Shown here in pieces: positions 1-5,911 of a stretch of 52,011 nucleotides of DNA (its first letter is position 1; every line of letters starts with the position of its first letter). The position numbers and the translations under genes were made by a program. Below the pieces are notes generated by a model that saw only the letters and a program-made list of their open reading frames with translations, did not search any database and was not told the origin of the DNA. This stretch comes from JAFGCY01 sp964609245 (GTDB lineage: Bacteria; 4484-113; JAFGCY01), in the NCBI GenBank assembly GCA_964609245.1, contig CAZSSB010000019.1:1-52011 (forward strand), written 5' to 3'.

Positions 1-578
1 CGGTCGGCCCACTCCTCCTGGTCGCGGTTGTACTTCAGGTAGACCAGCTGCCCGCCGGCGAACAGGATGTCCGTGGCCAGCTTGTAGTCCTTGCCCAGCA
101 GGATATCCAGCACGGTGAAGCCCAGCGCGCCCTGCATCATCTTCTCGTAGCCCTTGGCGACGTGGCGGTCCTTGGCGTGGCCCAGCTCGTGGGCCATCAC
201 GCCGGAAAGCATCGCCTCGTCGTAGGCCATCACGTCCATCAGCGCCACCGAGACGTAGATGTAGCCCGCCGGCGTAGCGAAGGCGTTGACCTCGTCCTGG
301 TCGATCAGGAAGAACTGGTAGTCGTACTCGTCGAGGCCGTTCTTCTCGACCAGGCGCTTGCCCACCCGCTGGATCTGGTTGTAGTAGCGGCCCTCGCTGA
401 TCAGCCCCGGCTCCTTGGCCAGCTCGACGTTCATCTCCTGGGCAATCTCGGTCTCCTGGGCCTTGCTCATCTTGAACAGCTTGCCCAGCTTGAGCCCGCC
501 GGCCGAGGCCGACACCGGCAGCAGCAACGCGGCCAGCATCAGCAAGGCGGCCCCACGTGCAAGTGGTCTCGTATTCAT
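1..578 (-). CDS. M48-family zinc metalloprotease, secreted (C-terminus cut by window edge)
   Basis: Only the first 192 residues are present. A signal peptide (about residues 1-26, ending ASA|GG) is followed by the peptidase domain: zinc motif HELGH at residues 130-134 and the downstream glutamate motif EEWAD at 188-192, which supplies the third zinc ligand in M48. The family (BepA/YfgC, LoiP-like) degrades misfolded envelope proteins outside the cytoplasm. The ATG at 578 is chosen because a perfect TATAAT lies exactly 6 nt upstream with no ribosome-binding site, the leaderless layout seen at many genes here. Family and location are secure; the physiological substrate is unknown, and a C-terminal TPR domain, if any, lies outside the window. 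Confidence 0.9.
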   Translation of the reverse strand, partial: MNTRPLARGAALLMLAALLLPVSASAGGLKLGKLFKMSKAQETEIAQEMNVELAKEPGLISEGRYYNQIQRVGKRLVEKNGLDEYDYQFFLIDQDEVNAFATPAGYIYVSVALMDVMAYDEAMLSGVMAHELGHAKDRHVAKGYEKMMQGALGFTVLDILLGKDYKLATDILFAGGQLVYLKYNRDQEEWAD

Positions 579-584
579 GTTCAC

Positions 585-590
585 ATTATA
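585..590 (-). promoter_or_regulatory. -10 box of leaderless promoter, M48 gene
   Basis: TATAAT, 6 nt (GTGAAC) before the ATG at 578. No Shine-Dalgarno sequence fits between them, so the transcript probably begins at or next to the start codon. Confidence 0.7.
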
Positions 591-630
591 CGGATGAATC
601 GTGTGTGGCATGTGTTCAGTACCACCGGTA

Positions 631-716
631 GGCGCGAAGCCTCTTCGCGCCTCGAGACCCGCCGCGAATAGGATTCGCGGCTACCGAGAGGTGGCGCAGG
701 CGTCCCGCCTGCGATT
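631..716. repeat. Cluster of three REP-like palindromes with 3-nt centres
   Basis: Three consecutive perfect inverted repeats: 631-639/643-651 (9-bp arms, centre CCT), 661-669/673-681 (9-bp arms, centre AGG) and 696-702/706-712 (7-bp arms, centre TCC). The third is the core of a diverged copy of the GGTGGCGC-type repeat found six more times at 44.1-44.4 and 48.9-49.2 kb. The cluster occupies the space between two minus-strand genes. It resembles REP/BIME elements (known class); function is not evident. Confidence 0.75.
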
Positions 717-986
717 TCATTCGTCCGCCTGTGTATCCACATCTTCGACGGGCTCTTGCGGCTTGATCGGCTCCTCCGGCTTGATGGTGCGCGGCAGCCA
801 CCACAGCACCAGGGCGGGCAGCGGAATCGCCAGCAGCCAGCCGAGGCTGATCAGGTGCTCGTAGAAGCGGCTGCCATAGGCGATCAGCAGGATGATCCGG
901 TAGCCGATCAGGTAGGCCACCCCCGCGGCCAGCCCGATCAGGCAGCCGCGGCGCAGATCCCGGTAGTTGAAGCCGCCGCCGTCCAT
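717..986 (-). CDS. Small two-span membrane protein, unknown function
   Basis: 89 residues. Two hydrophobic spans (about residues 14-38 and 45-65) are followed by a Pro/Glu-rich charged tail (repeated KPEEP/KPQEP). No family recognised. ATG at 986 is preferred over more distal starts because TATCCT sits 6 nt upstream, matching the leaderless pattern. It is transcribed divergently from the ECF sigma factor at 1080; whether the two are functionally linked is not known. Confidence 0.6.
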   Translation of the reverse strand: MDGGGFNYRDLRRGCLIGLAAGVAYLIGYRIILLIAYGSRFYEHLISLGWLLAIPLPALVLWWLPRTIKPEEPIKPQEPVEDVDTQADE

Positions 987-992
987 GGATGC

Positions 993-998
993 AGGATA
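993..998 (-). promoter_or_regulatory. -10 box, small membrane protein gene
   Basis: TATCCT, 6 nt (GCATCC) before the ATG at 986. Weaker than consensus but at the characteristic leaderless distance. Confidence 0.45.
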
Positions 999-1067
999 CA
1001 CCAGGGGCCGGCCGTGCGGTTTGGTGGTTTTTCGCGCCGGCCGTTGGATTTCGGTCGCGGCGCGAGT

Positions 1068-1073
1068 CATAGT
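1068..1073 (+). promoter_or_regulatory. -10-like box, ECF sigma gene
   Basis: CATAGT, 6 nt (TAGTGA) before the ATG at 1080. Only partly consensus, but the distance equals that of the other leaderless genes. Confidence 0.4.
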
Positions 1074-1079
1074 TAGTGA

Positions 1080-1601
1080 ATGGCGATGCCCGCAACCGAG
1101 GAGATGTTTGACCGGGTCCTGACCCCCCGGGTCTACCGGCGGGCCTGGAACTACGCCTGCCGGCTCAGCGCCACGCGCGAGGACGCCGAGGACCTGCTGC
1201 AGGAGGCCCTGGCCCGGGCCTGGCGCGGTCTGGGACGCCTGCGGGATCCGGAGCGTTTCGGCGCCTGGCTGATCACCATCATCCGCAACTGCTTCGTCAG
1301 CGTGACCGGAAAGCGCGAGCTGCCACTGGACTCGTACTGGCACCAGGTGGTGCAGGCCGGCGGCACGGAGAGCCCGCTGTCGGAGGAGGTGGCGGCGGCG
1401 CTCAGCCGGCTGCCGGCGACCCAGCGCGAGCTGCTGAGCCTCTACTACCTCGACGGGCTGTCGCTGAAGGAGACCGGCTGGGTGCTGGGCATCCAGCCGC
1501 AGGTGGCGGGCCAGCGGCTCTACCGCGCGCGTCAGGCGCTGCGGCGCGTGCTGGTCGGACCGCAGCGAGTGGGCGTGAGCGCCCAGGAGTGCAAGCGATG
1601 A
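1080..1601 (+). CDS. ECF-type RNA polymerase sigma factor
   Basis: 173 residues, the usual ECF size. Region 2 includes DAEDLLQEALARAW (about 35-48), which contacts core polymerase and the -10; region 4 is a helix-turn-helix (about 109-155, around LPATQRELLSLYYLDGLSLK). It should direct transcription of a small stress or envelope regulon. Its stop overlaps the ATG of the next gene (ATGA at 1598-1601). That is the usual arrangement for a sigma factor and its membrane anti-sigma or sensor, so the downstream gene is the likely partner. A second in-frame ATG at 1086 cannot be excluded as the start. Confidence 0.9.
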   Translation: MAMPATEEMFDRVLTPRVYRRAWNYACRLSATREDAEDLLQEALARAWRGLGRLRDPERFGAWLITIIRNCFVSVTGKRELPLDSYWHQVVQAGGTESPLSEEVAAALSRLPATQRELLSLYYLDGLSLKETGWVLGIQPQVAGQRLYRARQALRRVLVGPQRVGVSAQECKR

Positions 1602-3289
1602 AGACGATGAAGGACGCGATCATTGAGCGGCTGAGCAGGTGGAGCGAGGTCACCGCGGACGGCCAGGAGCCCGACGCGGATCTGAGGCAGACCCTCGCCG
1701 AGAACCGCGCCTTCGAGGACCTGGCCTCGATCGGCGCTCCCCCGCCCGACCGCCGCCAGATGGTGACCGGCGCGCTCGGCGGGACGCCGCAAAGGGCTGG
1801 CGTCGGACGGGTGGTCTGGCAGGCGCTGGCCGGCAGCCGGCCCGTCCAGCTGGCGGCGCTGAGCGTGGCCGCAGTGCTGGCGGTGGTGGTCGTCTTCTTC
1901 GTCACGCCCGGTCCCCAGCCGGAGCATACCCCGATGCTGAGCCTGGCCAGCGCGCAGCCGGCCTGGGCCGCCGAATCCGGCGTGGTGCTCAGCCAGCAGC
2001 TGGGCGAACTGAAGACCGCGGACGCCAGGGCGCTGAAGTCCCAGATCGAGGAGCTGGTGCGTACGGTGCTCAAGGGCCACGGCGGGGCCCCGCGCAAGCT
2101 GGACAGCGAACTGGATTCGCGCGAGGACGGCTACAACTACCGCCTCGCCCTGCCCGGCATCAAGCGTGAGGCCGCCGAGGAGATTCGCGCCGCGCTGTCC
2201 GAGGCGCTCAGCGAGCGGATGGGCAGTGAGCTCAGCCAGCTCGGCGGCGGACTGGATGACGTGATGTTCCTCCTGGAGGATCACGGGCTCGGCGGAACGG
2301 GACGGAACTGGGCGCCGATGAGCGAGCTGCCCGATCCGCTGAAGCTGAATGAACAGCTGAAACGGCTGCTGGAGCAGCAGGAGCGTCTCAGCGACGTCTC
2401 GATCGAGGTCGACCGGATCGGCGACCAGGTGGCGCTGAGAATCTCCAGCGATGAGGACCTGTCCTTCAGCGGGCCGCTCGGCGACTACGACGGCCGCGAG
2501 GTGCTGGAGCTGCGCGAATCCCAGAGCGGTGAGCCGACCGGCAGCTTCCACACCAGCAGCCACTCGTCCTATTCACAGAGCTTCACTATCAACGGCGAGC
2601 CGGTCTCCGCGATCGACTCCGACAACGTGCCCGAGGCGATGCGCGAGTTCATGGACCGCTACCAGGGCGGCAACGGCACCTTCAGCTACAGCATGCAGAT
2701 GTCGAGCAGCTCCAGCAGCAGCTCCAGCAGCCACTCCAGTGAGCACTCCAGCTCGTCCGGCGACGAGGGCGGCCACGGCTACGCCCGCGGGGGCGGCGGT
2801 GGCGGCGGCTACGCTGGTGGCGGCGGCGGGGGCAGCGCCGGCGGCGGCGGTGGTCCGGGCTCCGAGTTCAGCATTGAGGAATCGAGCAGCAGCGAGCACG
2901 GCGGCGGTGGGTCCGGTGGTGGTCCCCATTCCAACAGCGGCAGTGGAAGTGGCAGCGGCCACAAGAGCGGCGGCGGCAGCGCCAGCGGTAGCGGCAGCGG
3001 CGGTTCGGGAGGGTCGAAGATGTCTGGCGGCGGCAGCGGCGGAGGATCATCCACCGGCGGCGGGGGTCTGCCCGCGCTGCCCGAGGGGATGGGCCAGAAC
3101 GGGGCGTTCAGCGAGCACTACGAGCTGATGCGCCAGTACATCGCCGAGCACTACGCCGACTCGGACTACGAGATGAACTCCAGCGGCAGCGGCGACACCC
3201 TCACGGTGGAACTCACCCGCGACGGCAAGCTGGAGACGCTGACCATCGCGCCGGGTGACGACGGCAAACTGGCGATCACCGCGAAGTGA
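1598..3289 (+). CDS. Single-pass membrane protein with Ser/Gly-rich region, putative anti-sigma partner
   Basis: 563 residues from the ATG that overlaps the sigma-factor stop; an in-frame GTG at 1589 is less likely. An N-terminal cytoplasmic segment of about 83 residues precedes one membrane span (about 84-103). A large extracytoplasmic part follows, with charged helical stretches and a low-complexity block (about 367-490) built from Ser runs, Gly runs and SGSG repeats. A short conserved-looking domain closes the protein. I see no HxxxCxxC zinc motif, so it is not a classical ZAS anti-sigma factor; the anti-sigma role is inferred only from position, coupling and topology. The Ser/Gly block may act as a flexible or wall-spanning linker. 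Confidence 0.65.
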   Translation: MKTMKDAIIERLSRWSEVTADGQEPDADLRQTLAENRAFEDLASIGAPPPDRRQMVTGALGGTPQRAGVGRVVWQALAGSRPVQLAALSVAAVLAVVVVFFVTPGPQPEHTPMLSLASAQPAWAAESGVVLSQQLGELKTADARALKSQIEELVRTVLKGHGGAPRKLDSELDSREDGYNYRLALPGIKREAAEEIRAALSEALSERMGSELSQLGGGLDDVMFLLEDHGLGGTGRNWAPMSELPDPLKLNEQLKRLLEQQERLSDVSIEVDRIGDQVALRISSDEDLSFSGPLGDYDGREVLELRESQSGEPTGSFHTSSHSSYSQSFTINGEPVSAIDSDNVPEAMREFMDRYQGGNGTFSYSMQMSSSSSSSSSSHSSEHSSSSGDEGGHGYARGGGGGGGYAGGGGGGSAGGGGGPGSEFSIEESSSSEHGGGGSGGGPHSNSGSGSGSGHKSGGGSASGSGSGGSGGSKMSGGGSGGGSSTGGGGLPALPEGMGQNGAFSEHYELMRQYIAEHYADSDYEMNSSGSGDTLTVELTRDGKLETLTIAPGDDGKLAITAK

Positions 3290-3371
3290 AGCGGAAACCG
3301 AGATGAGCAGCAGTCCCTGGTGACCGTCCGGGGCCAACCGGACCGGGTAGCCCCCATGGGTGTTTGGCACA

Positions 3372-3405
3372 CCGCGATGGCTCCACCTAGCTGATAGCAT
3401 CGCGG
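3372..3405. terminator. Possible bidirectional hairpin between convergent genes
   Basis: Perfect 8-bp inverted repeat CCGCGATG (3372-3379) / CATCGCGG (3398-3405) with an 18-nt loop, between the end of the Ser/Gly-rich gene and the convergent toxin gene. No T-run follows, so a terminator role is only suggested. Confidence 0.3.
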
Positions 3406-3416
3406 CACGCCTATCG

Positions 3417-3660
3417 TCAGCCGGTCAGTATGCGTAGCAGTTCATCACGTGTCAGGTCATGGTGCCTGGCTACTCGACGCAGGATCCGGGCGAGCGTGCC
3501 GGGTTTCAGCGGTGAATGAGCGGGAATGGTGACCGTCAGTCCGCCCCCTTCCTCCGTCCGGCACTTGATGTGGCTGCCAACACGATGCACCACCGCATAG
3601 CCGAGCTTCTCCAGCGCTTTCGCCAGCTCCCGGCCCCCCCAGGTCCCGCGGCAGCTTCAC
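3417..3660 (-). pseudogene. hicA: HicA-family mRNA interferase toxin, frameshifted
   Basis: Read from the GTG at 3660, the sequence encodes MKLPRDLGG and then leaves frame at a run of seven G (minus strand, about 3643-3649). Removing one G restores an 80-residue HicA-like protein continuing RELAKALEKLGYAVVHRVGS, then HIKCRTEEGGGLTV and PAHSPLKPGTLARILR, ending at a TGA at 3417-3419. The catalytic His of the small RNA-binding fold is the H in the VGSHIK segment. The span is 244 nt, one more than a whole number of codons. The gene overlaps the antitoxin stop (GTGTGA), as in a coupled operon. Either the toxin is truly inactivated, the run is a slippage switch, or it is a homopolymer sequencing error. 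Confidence 0.75.
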
Positions 3661-3878
3661 ACTGCCAGCACCTCGTCGTGCACCAAATGCAGGCGGATGA
3701 GTTTGGGCCGTACTTCCTCGTCGTCGTAGTGGCAGATGACTGCTTCGCGCAGGTTCTCGCGCAGCTCCTCCAGCGTCTCGGCCTCGGTGAAGATCGCCTC
3801 CCCCAGCGCTTCGGCGATGTATCCGCCAGCAGGATCCTGCGCTACTTCGAAGATGATCTCCAGCTTCACCATTGTCAT
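3657..3878 (-). CDS. hicB: HicB-like antitoxin (short form)
   Basis: 73 residues from ATG 3878, which has a GAGG ribosome-binding site 5 nt upstream; the upstream in-frame ATG at 3920 lies before the promoter. The sequence EVAQDPAGGYIAEALGEAIF followed by TEAETLEELRENLREA is the compact ferredoxin-like fold of short HicB-type proteins, and a following HicA gene is the family's usual partner. It should bind and neutralise HicA and repress the operon. No separate DNA-binding domain is visible. The antitoxin-first order is common in this subgroup. If HicA is really inactive, this would be an orphan antitoxin. Confidence 0.75.
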   Translation of the reverse strand: MTMVKLEIIFEVAQDPAGGYIAEALGEAIFTEAETLEELRENLREAVICHYDDEEVRPKLIRLHLVHDEVLAV

Positions 3879-3893
3879 CTGAACCTCAGCGAG

Positions 3894-3899
3894 ATTATA
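3894..3899 (-). promoter_or_regulatory. -10 box of hicBA promoter
   Basis: TATAAT, 15 nt before the HicB ATG at 3878, giving a short leader with a GAGG ribosome-binding site. Its position inside the longer open frame is the main reason for choosing the downstream start. Confidence 0.6.
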
Positions 3900-3969
3900 C
3901 CTGCGATGCCGGTCGATCAAGGCTGCTCAAGCGCCGATACCGGTGCCGAAAGCCGAAGCTGCCAGCCAG

Positions 3970-4176
3970 TCAGAAGAGGGATGTCAAGCGGGTGACTGCC
4001 CATAGCACCAGCGCGATCACCGCCCCAACCACGATCACGGCAACCAGGCACTTGCCCAGGCACAGCAGACCAGTACCGAGGGCGAACTCCGCGAGGCAAC
4101 AGCCTTCCAGCAAGCCAAGCGGAGGACCATTGCCTGATCCGGATGGCTGCTCGTGTGGCGGTTCGGAGGCGTGCAC
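3970..4176 (-). CDS. Small C-tail membrane protein downstream of pspA
   Basis: 68 residues from a GTG at 4176 with a good ribosome-binding site (GGGAGG, 4 nt before the start). A polar N-terminal third is followed by a Cys-containing hydrophobic stretch and a strong membrane span (about 44-63). No family recognised. It starts 38 nt after pspA on the same strand and is probably co-transcribed, which suggests a role in membrane-stress response or as a membrane anchor for PspA. That is inference from position only. Confidence 0.5.
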   Translation of the reverse strand: MHASEPPHEQPSGSGNGPPLGLLEGCCLAEFALGTGLLCLGKCLVAVIVVGAVIALVLWAVTRLTSLF

Positions 4177-4214
4177 CAGACCTCCCGCTTCCCTGCCGCG
4201 TCTGTGGGCTTAAG

Positions 4215-4958
4215 CTACTCGGCGCCGGGTGCCTGTGTTTCGCTCTCGGCCGGGCCAACCGTCTTCTCGGCGGTCGGTGATTCGACGTCCTTGCTCTCCA
4301 GGCCCCACTCCACCTTGAACTGCTTTAAGAGCTCCTGGGCCTCGATCTTCTCGGCGCGCTTCTCCATCTCGATCTCGCGCATGTCGACGCTCTCGATCGC
4401 CATCTCCAGCTTGCCCTCGGCCATCGCGGTCTTCTCGCGCAGCTTCTGCATCATCTCGTCGACGGTGGAGTCGACGTCGCCGATCTCGAAGGTCTCGAAG
4501 ACCTCGGCCACCTCCGCCTTCCACTTGGACGCCTGGTGTTCCCGCATGGCCTGCTGCGCTTCCTGCATCTTCTTGTTCATCTCGCGCATGTAGTCCTGCT
4601 TGAACTCGACGGCCTTGTCGTAGGCTTCCTTGGCCCGCTCCATCTGCTCGAAGGTCCGGGTCTTGGCGCTCTGCACCTGCTTGAGACGGATCGCGTAGTC
4701 GGCGGCCAGGGACTCGTCGCCGGCCTCCAGCGCGGCCTTGACCCGCGCGATCAGCTTGCGCTCCTGGGCCGCGTACTCCTCGTATTCCTTCTCCAGCAGG
4801 TTGAGCCCGCCGCGCATCTTGGCCAGGTTCTGGTTGATCTTCGGGATCTTGTCCCGCATGTCGCGGATGGCCTGCTTGAGGATCAGCTCGGGGTTCTCGA
4901 GCGCCTCAATCGCGCCGCCGAAGATGGACCGAATCCAGCGCATAAACCGTTGCCACAT
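4215..4958 (-). CDS. pspA: PspA/IM30 (Vipp1) family membrane-stress protein
   Basis: 247 residues, almost entirely alpha-helical coiled coil after the N-terminal amphipathic helix MWQRFMRWIRSIFGG that binds anionic membranes. The family signature NPELILKQAIRDMRDKIPKI is at about 22-41. A flexible acidic tail (about 225-247) replaces the C-terminal helix of Vipp1. Members oligomerise into rings or rods on stressed inner membranes. The start has a strong ribosome-binding site (GGAGG) and a leader of roughly 50 nt from the promoter at 5018-5023. A PspC-domain gene occurs in this window at 33.7 kb but is not linked to it. Confidence 0.93.
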   Translation of the reverse strand: MWQRFMRWIRSIFGGAIEALENPELILKQAIRDMRDKIPKINQNLAKMRGGLNLLEKEYEEYAAQERKLIARVKAALEAGDESLAADYAIRLKQVQSAKTRTFEQMERAKEAYDKAVEFKQDYMREMNKKMQEAQQAMREHQASKWKAEVAEVFETFEIGDVDSTVDEMMQKLREKTAMAEGKLEMAIESVDMREIEMEKRAEKIEAQELLKQFKVEWGLESKDVESPTAEKTVGPAESETQAPGAE

Positions 4959-5017
4959 ATCTGTTCCTCCCGGGGCGCCCCGTCTGCCCGCAGCTGTCTC
5001 GCGAGCTGGATTGTCGC

Positions 5018-5023
5018 ATTATA
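5018..5023 (-). promoter_or_regulatory. -10 box of pspA promoter
   Basis: TATAAT on the minus strand, about 60 nt before the pspA ATG. This is a conventional leader with ribosome-binding site, in contrast to the leaderless genes nearby. Confidence 0.55.
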
Positions 5024-5060
5024 CAACAGCGGAATGCTGACGAAGCGTGGCCACGGCGGC

Positions 5061-5621
5061 CTACTGGAAGCTGGCGATGTAGTTCATCACGCGCCGCTGG
5101 TAGCGGGTGCTGCGCACGCGCTGGCCCGTGTTGTAGTAGCTGAGCATCACCGCGGTCTCGTCCCCGCCCCGCTGCAGGATGAAGGCGCCGGCCAGGACGT
5201 TGTCCTCCAGGTGGTTGAGATCCACCTCCAGCCCGGCTACGCGCCTCAGCGCCTTCTGCCAGAAGGGCAGCACCTGCATCAGGCCGATCTCGCCGCTGCC
5301 GCCATGCTTGATGCGACCGAGGGGGTCTCTGTGACGGCCGCGGCTTTCGGTGTAGGCCACGCCCCACAGTGTCTCGGCCGCCACGCCGCTGGCGCAGGCC
5401 GCGCTGCGGATGGCGCCCACCAGCCGCTCGGCGTAGTCGGGCTCCTCCGCCAACACCCGGCGGGCGTCCTGCTCCCAGGACGGGGTGTGCTCGGCGGCCG
5501 CTTGGGCGGCCAGCGCAATCTGGGCATTGACCCGATCGCTACATGCTTCAACGTGCGGAGGCAGCTGGGGCTGGCCCACCAGCAGCGGCAACGCCATCAC
5601 GATGACATACACAAACGACAT
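5061..5621 (-). CDS. Lytic transglycosylase (SLT domain), exported
   Basis: 186 residues. A short signal peptide (about 1-16) leads to a helical region and a goose-lysozyme-like SLT domain: catalytic Glu92 in AYTESRGR, then GEIGLMQVLP and the substrate-groove motif LSYYNTG. Such enzymes cleave the glycan strands of peptidoglycan to leave anhydro-muramyl ends, for wall remodelling or insertion of envelope machines. The ATG at 5621 has an AGGAG ribosome-binding site. It appears monocistronic. The later-domain motif set and length suggest a stand-alone SLT rather than the large Slt70 type. Confidence 0.88.
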   Translation of the reverse strand: MSFVYVIVMALPLLVGQPQLPPHVEACSDRVNAQIALAAQAAAEHTPSWEQDARRVLAEEPDYAERLVGAIRSAACASGVAAETLWGVAYTESRGRHRDPLGRIKHGGSGEIGLMQVLPFWQKALRRVAGLEVDLNHLEDNVLAGAFILQRGGDETAVMLSYYNTGQRVRSTRYQRRVMNYIASFQ

Positions 5622-5856
5622 AAACGCTCAAGGCTCCTGAATGGGGGGATTGCCGGTACACGGGGCGTTCAGTCCCTCCGGCGCGATTGGTCACAATGAA
5701 TGTGAGGCGGAGCTGTATACCACACATCTGTGGGTTTTGTCTCACTTGAGGATGGTGTCTGCAACAAGTGTGCCGCGCGGCAATCGGCCCGTCTGCGAGA
5801 TCCCGGCCGCAGCCAGACCGGATCCGGCTCGCCGCGCGGGGCCTGCTGCGCTGCGG

Positions 5857-5862
5857 TATGAT
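5857..5862 (+). promoter_or_regulatory. Probable -10 box upstream of the C11-like lipoprotein
   Basis: TATGAT, 50 nt before the ATG at 5912. An in-frame GTG at 5867 lies only 4 nt downstream, so a longer start is possible, but the ATG at 5912 has a better ribosome-binding site and immediately precedes the signal peptide. Confidence 0.4.
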
Positions 5863-5911
5863 GCAGGTGAAGCGGCAAACCGTCCGCTGGCAACCCATGG
5901 GAGCGGGGTGC

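Noticed and set aside
5720..5733. CCACA-CATC-TGTGG palindrome between the transglycosylase and C11-like genes as an operator
   Set aside because: Short 5-bp arms, no match to a known operator family, and neither gene's regulation is known; it could be chance.
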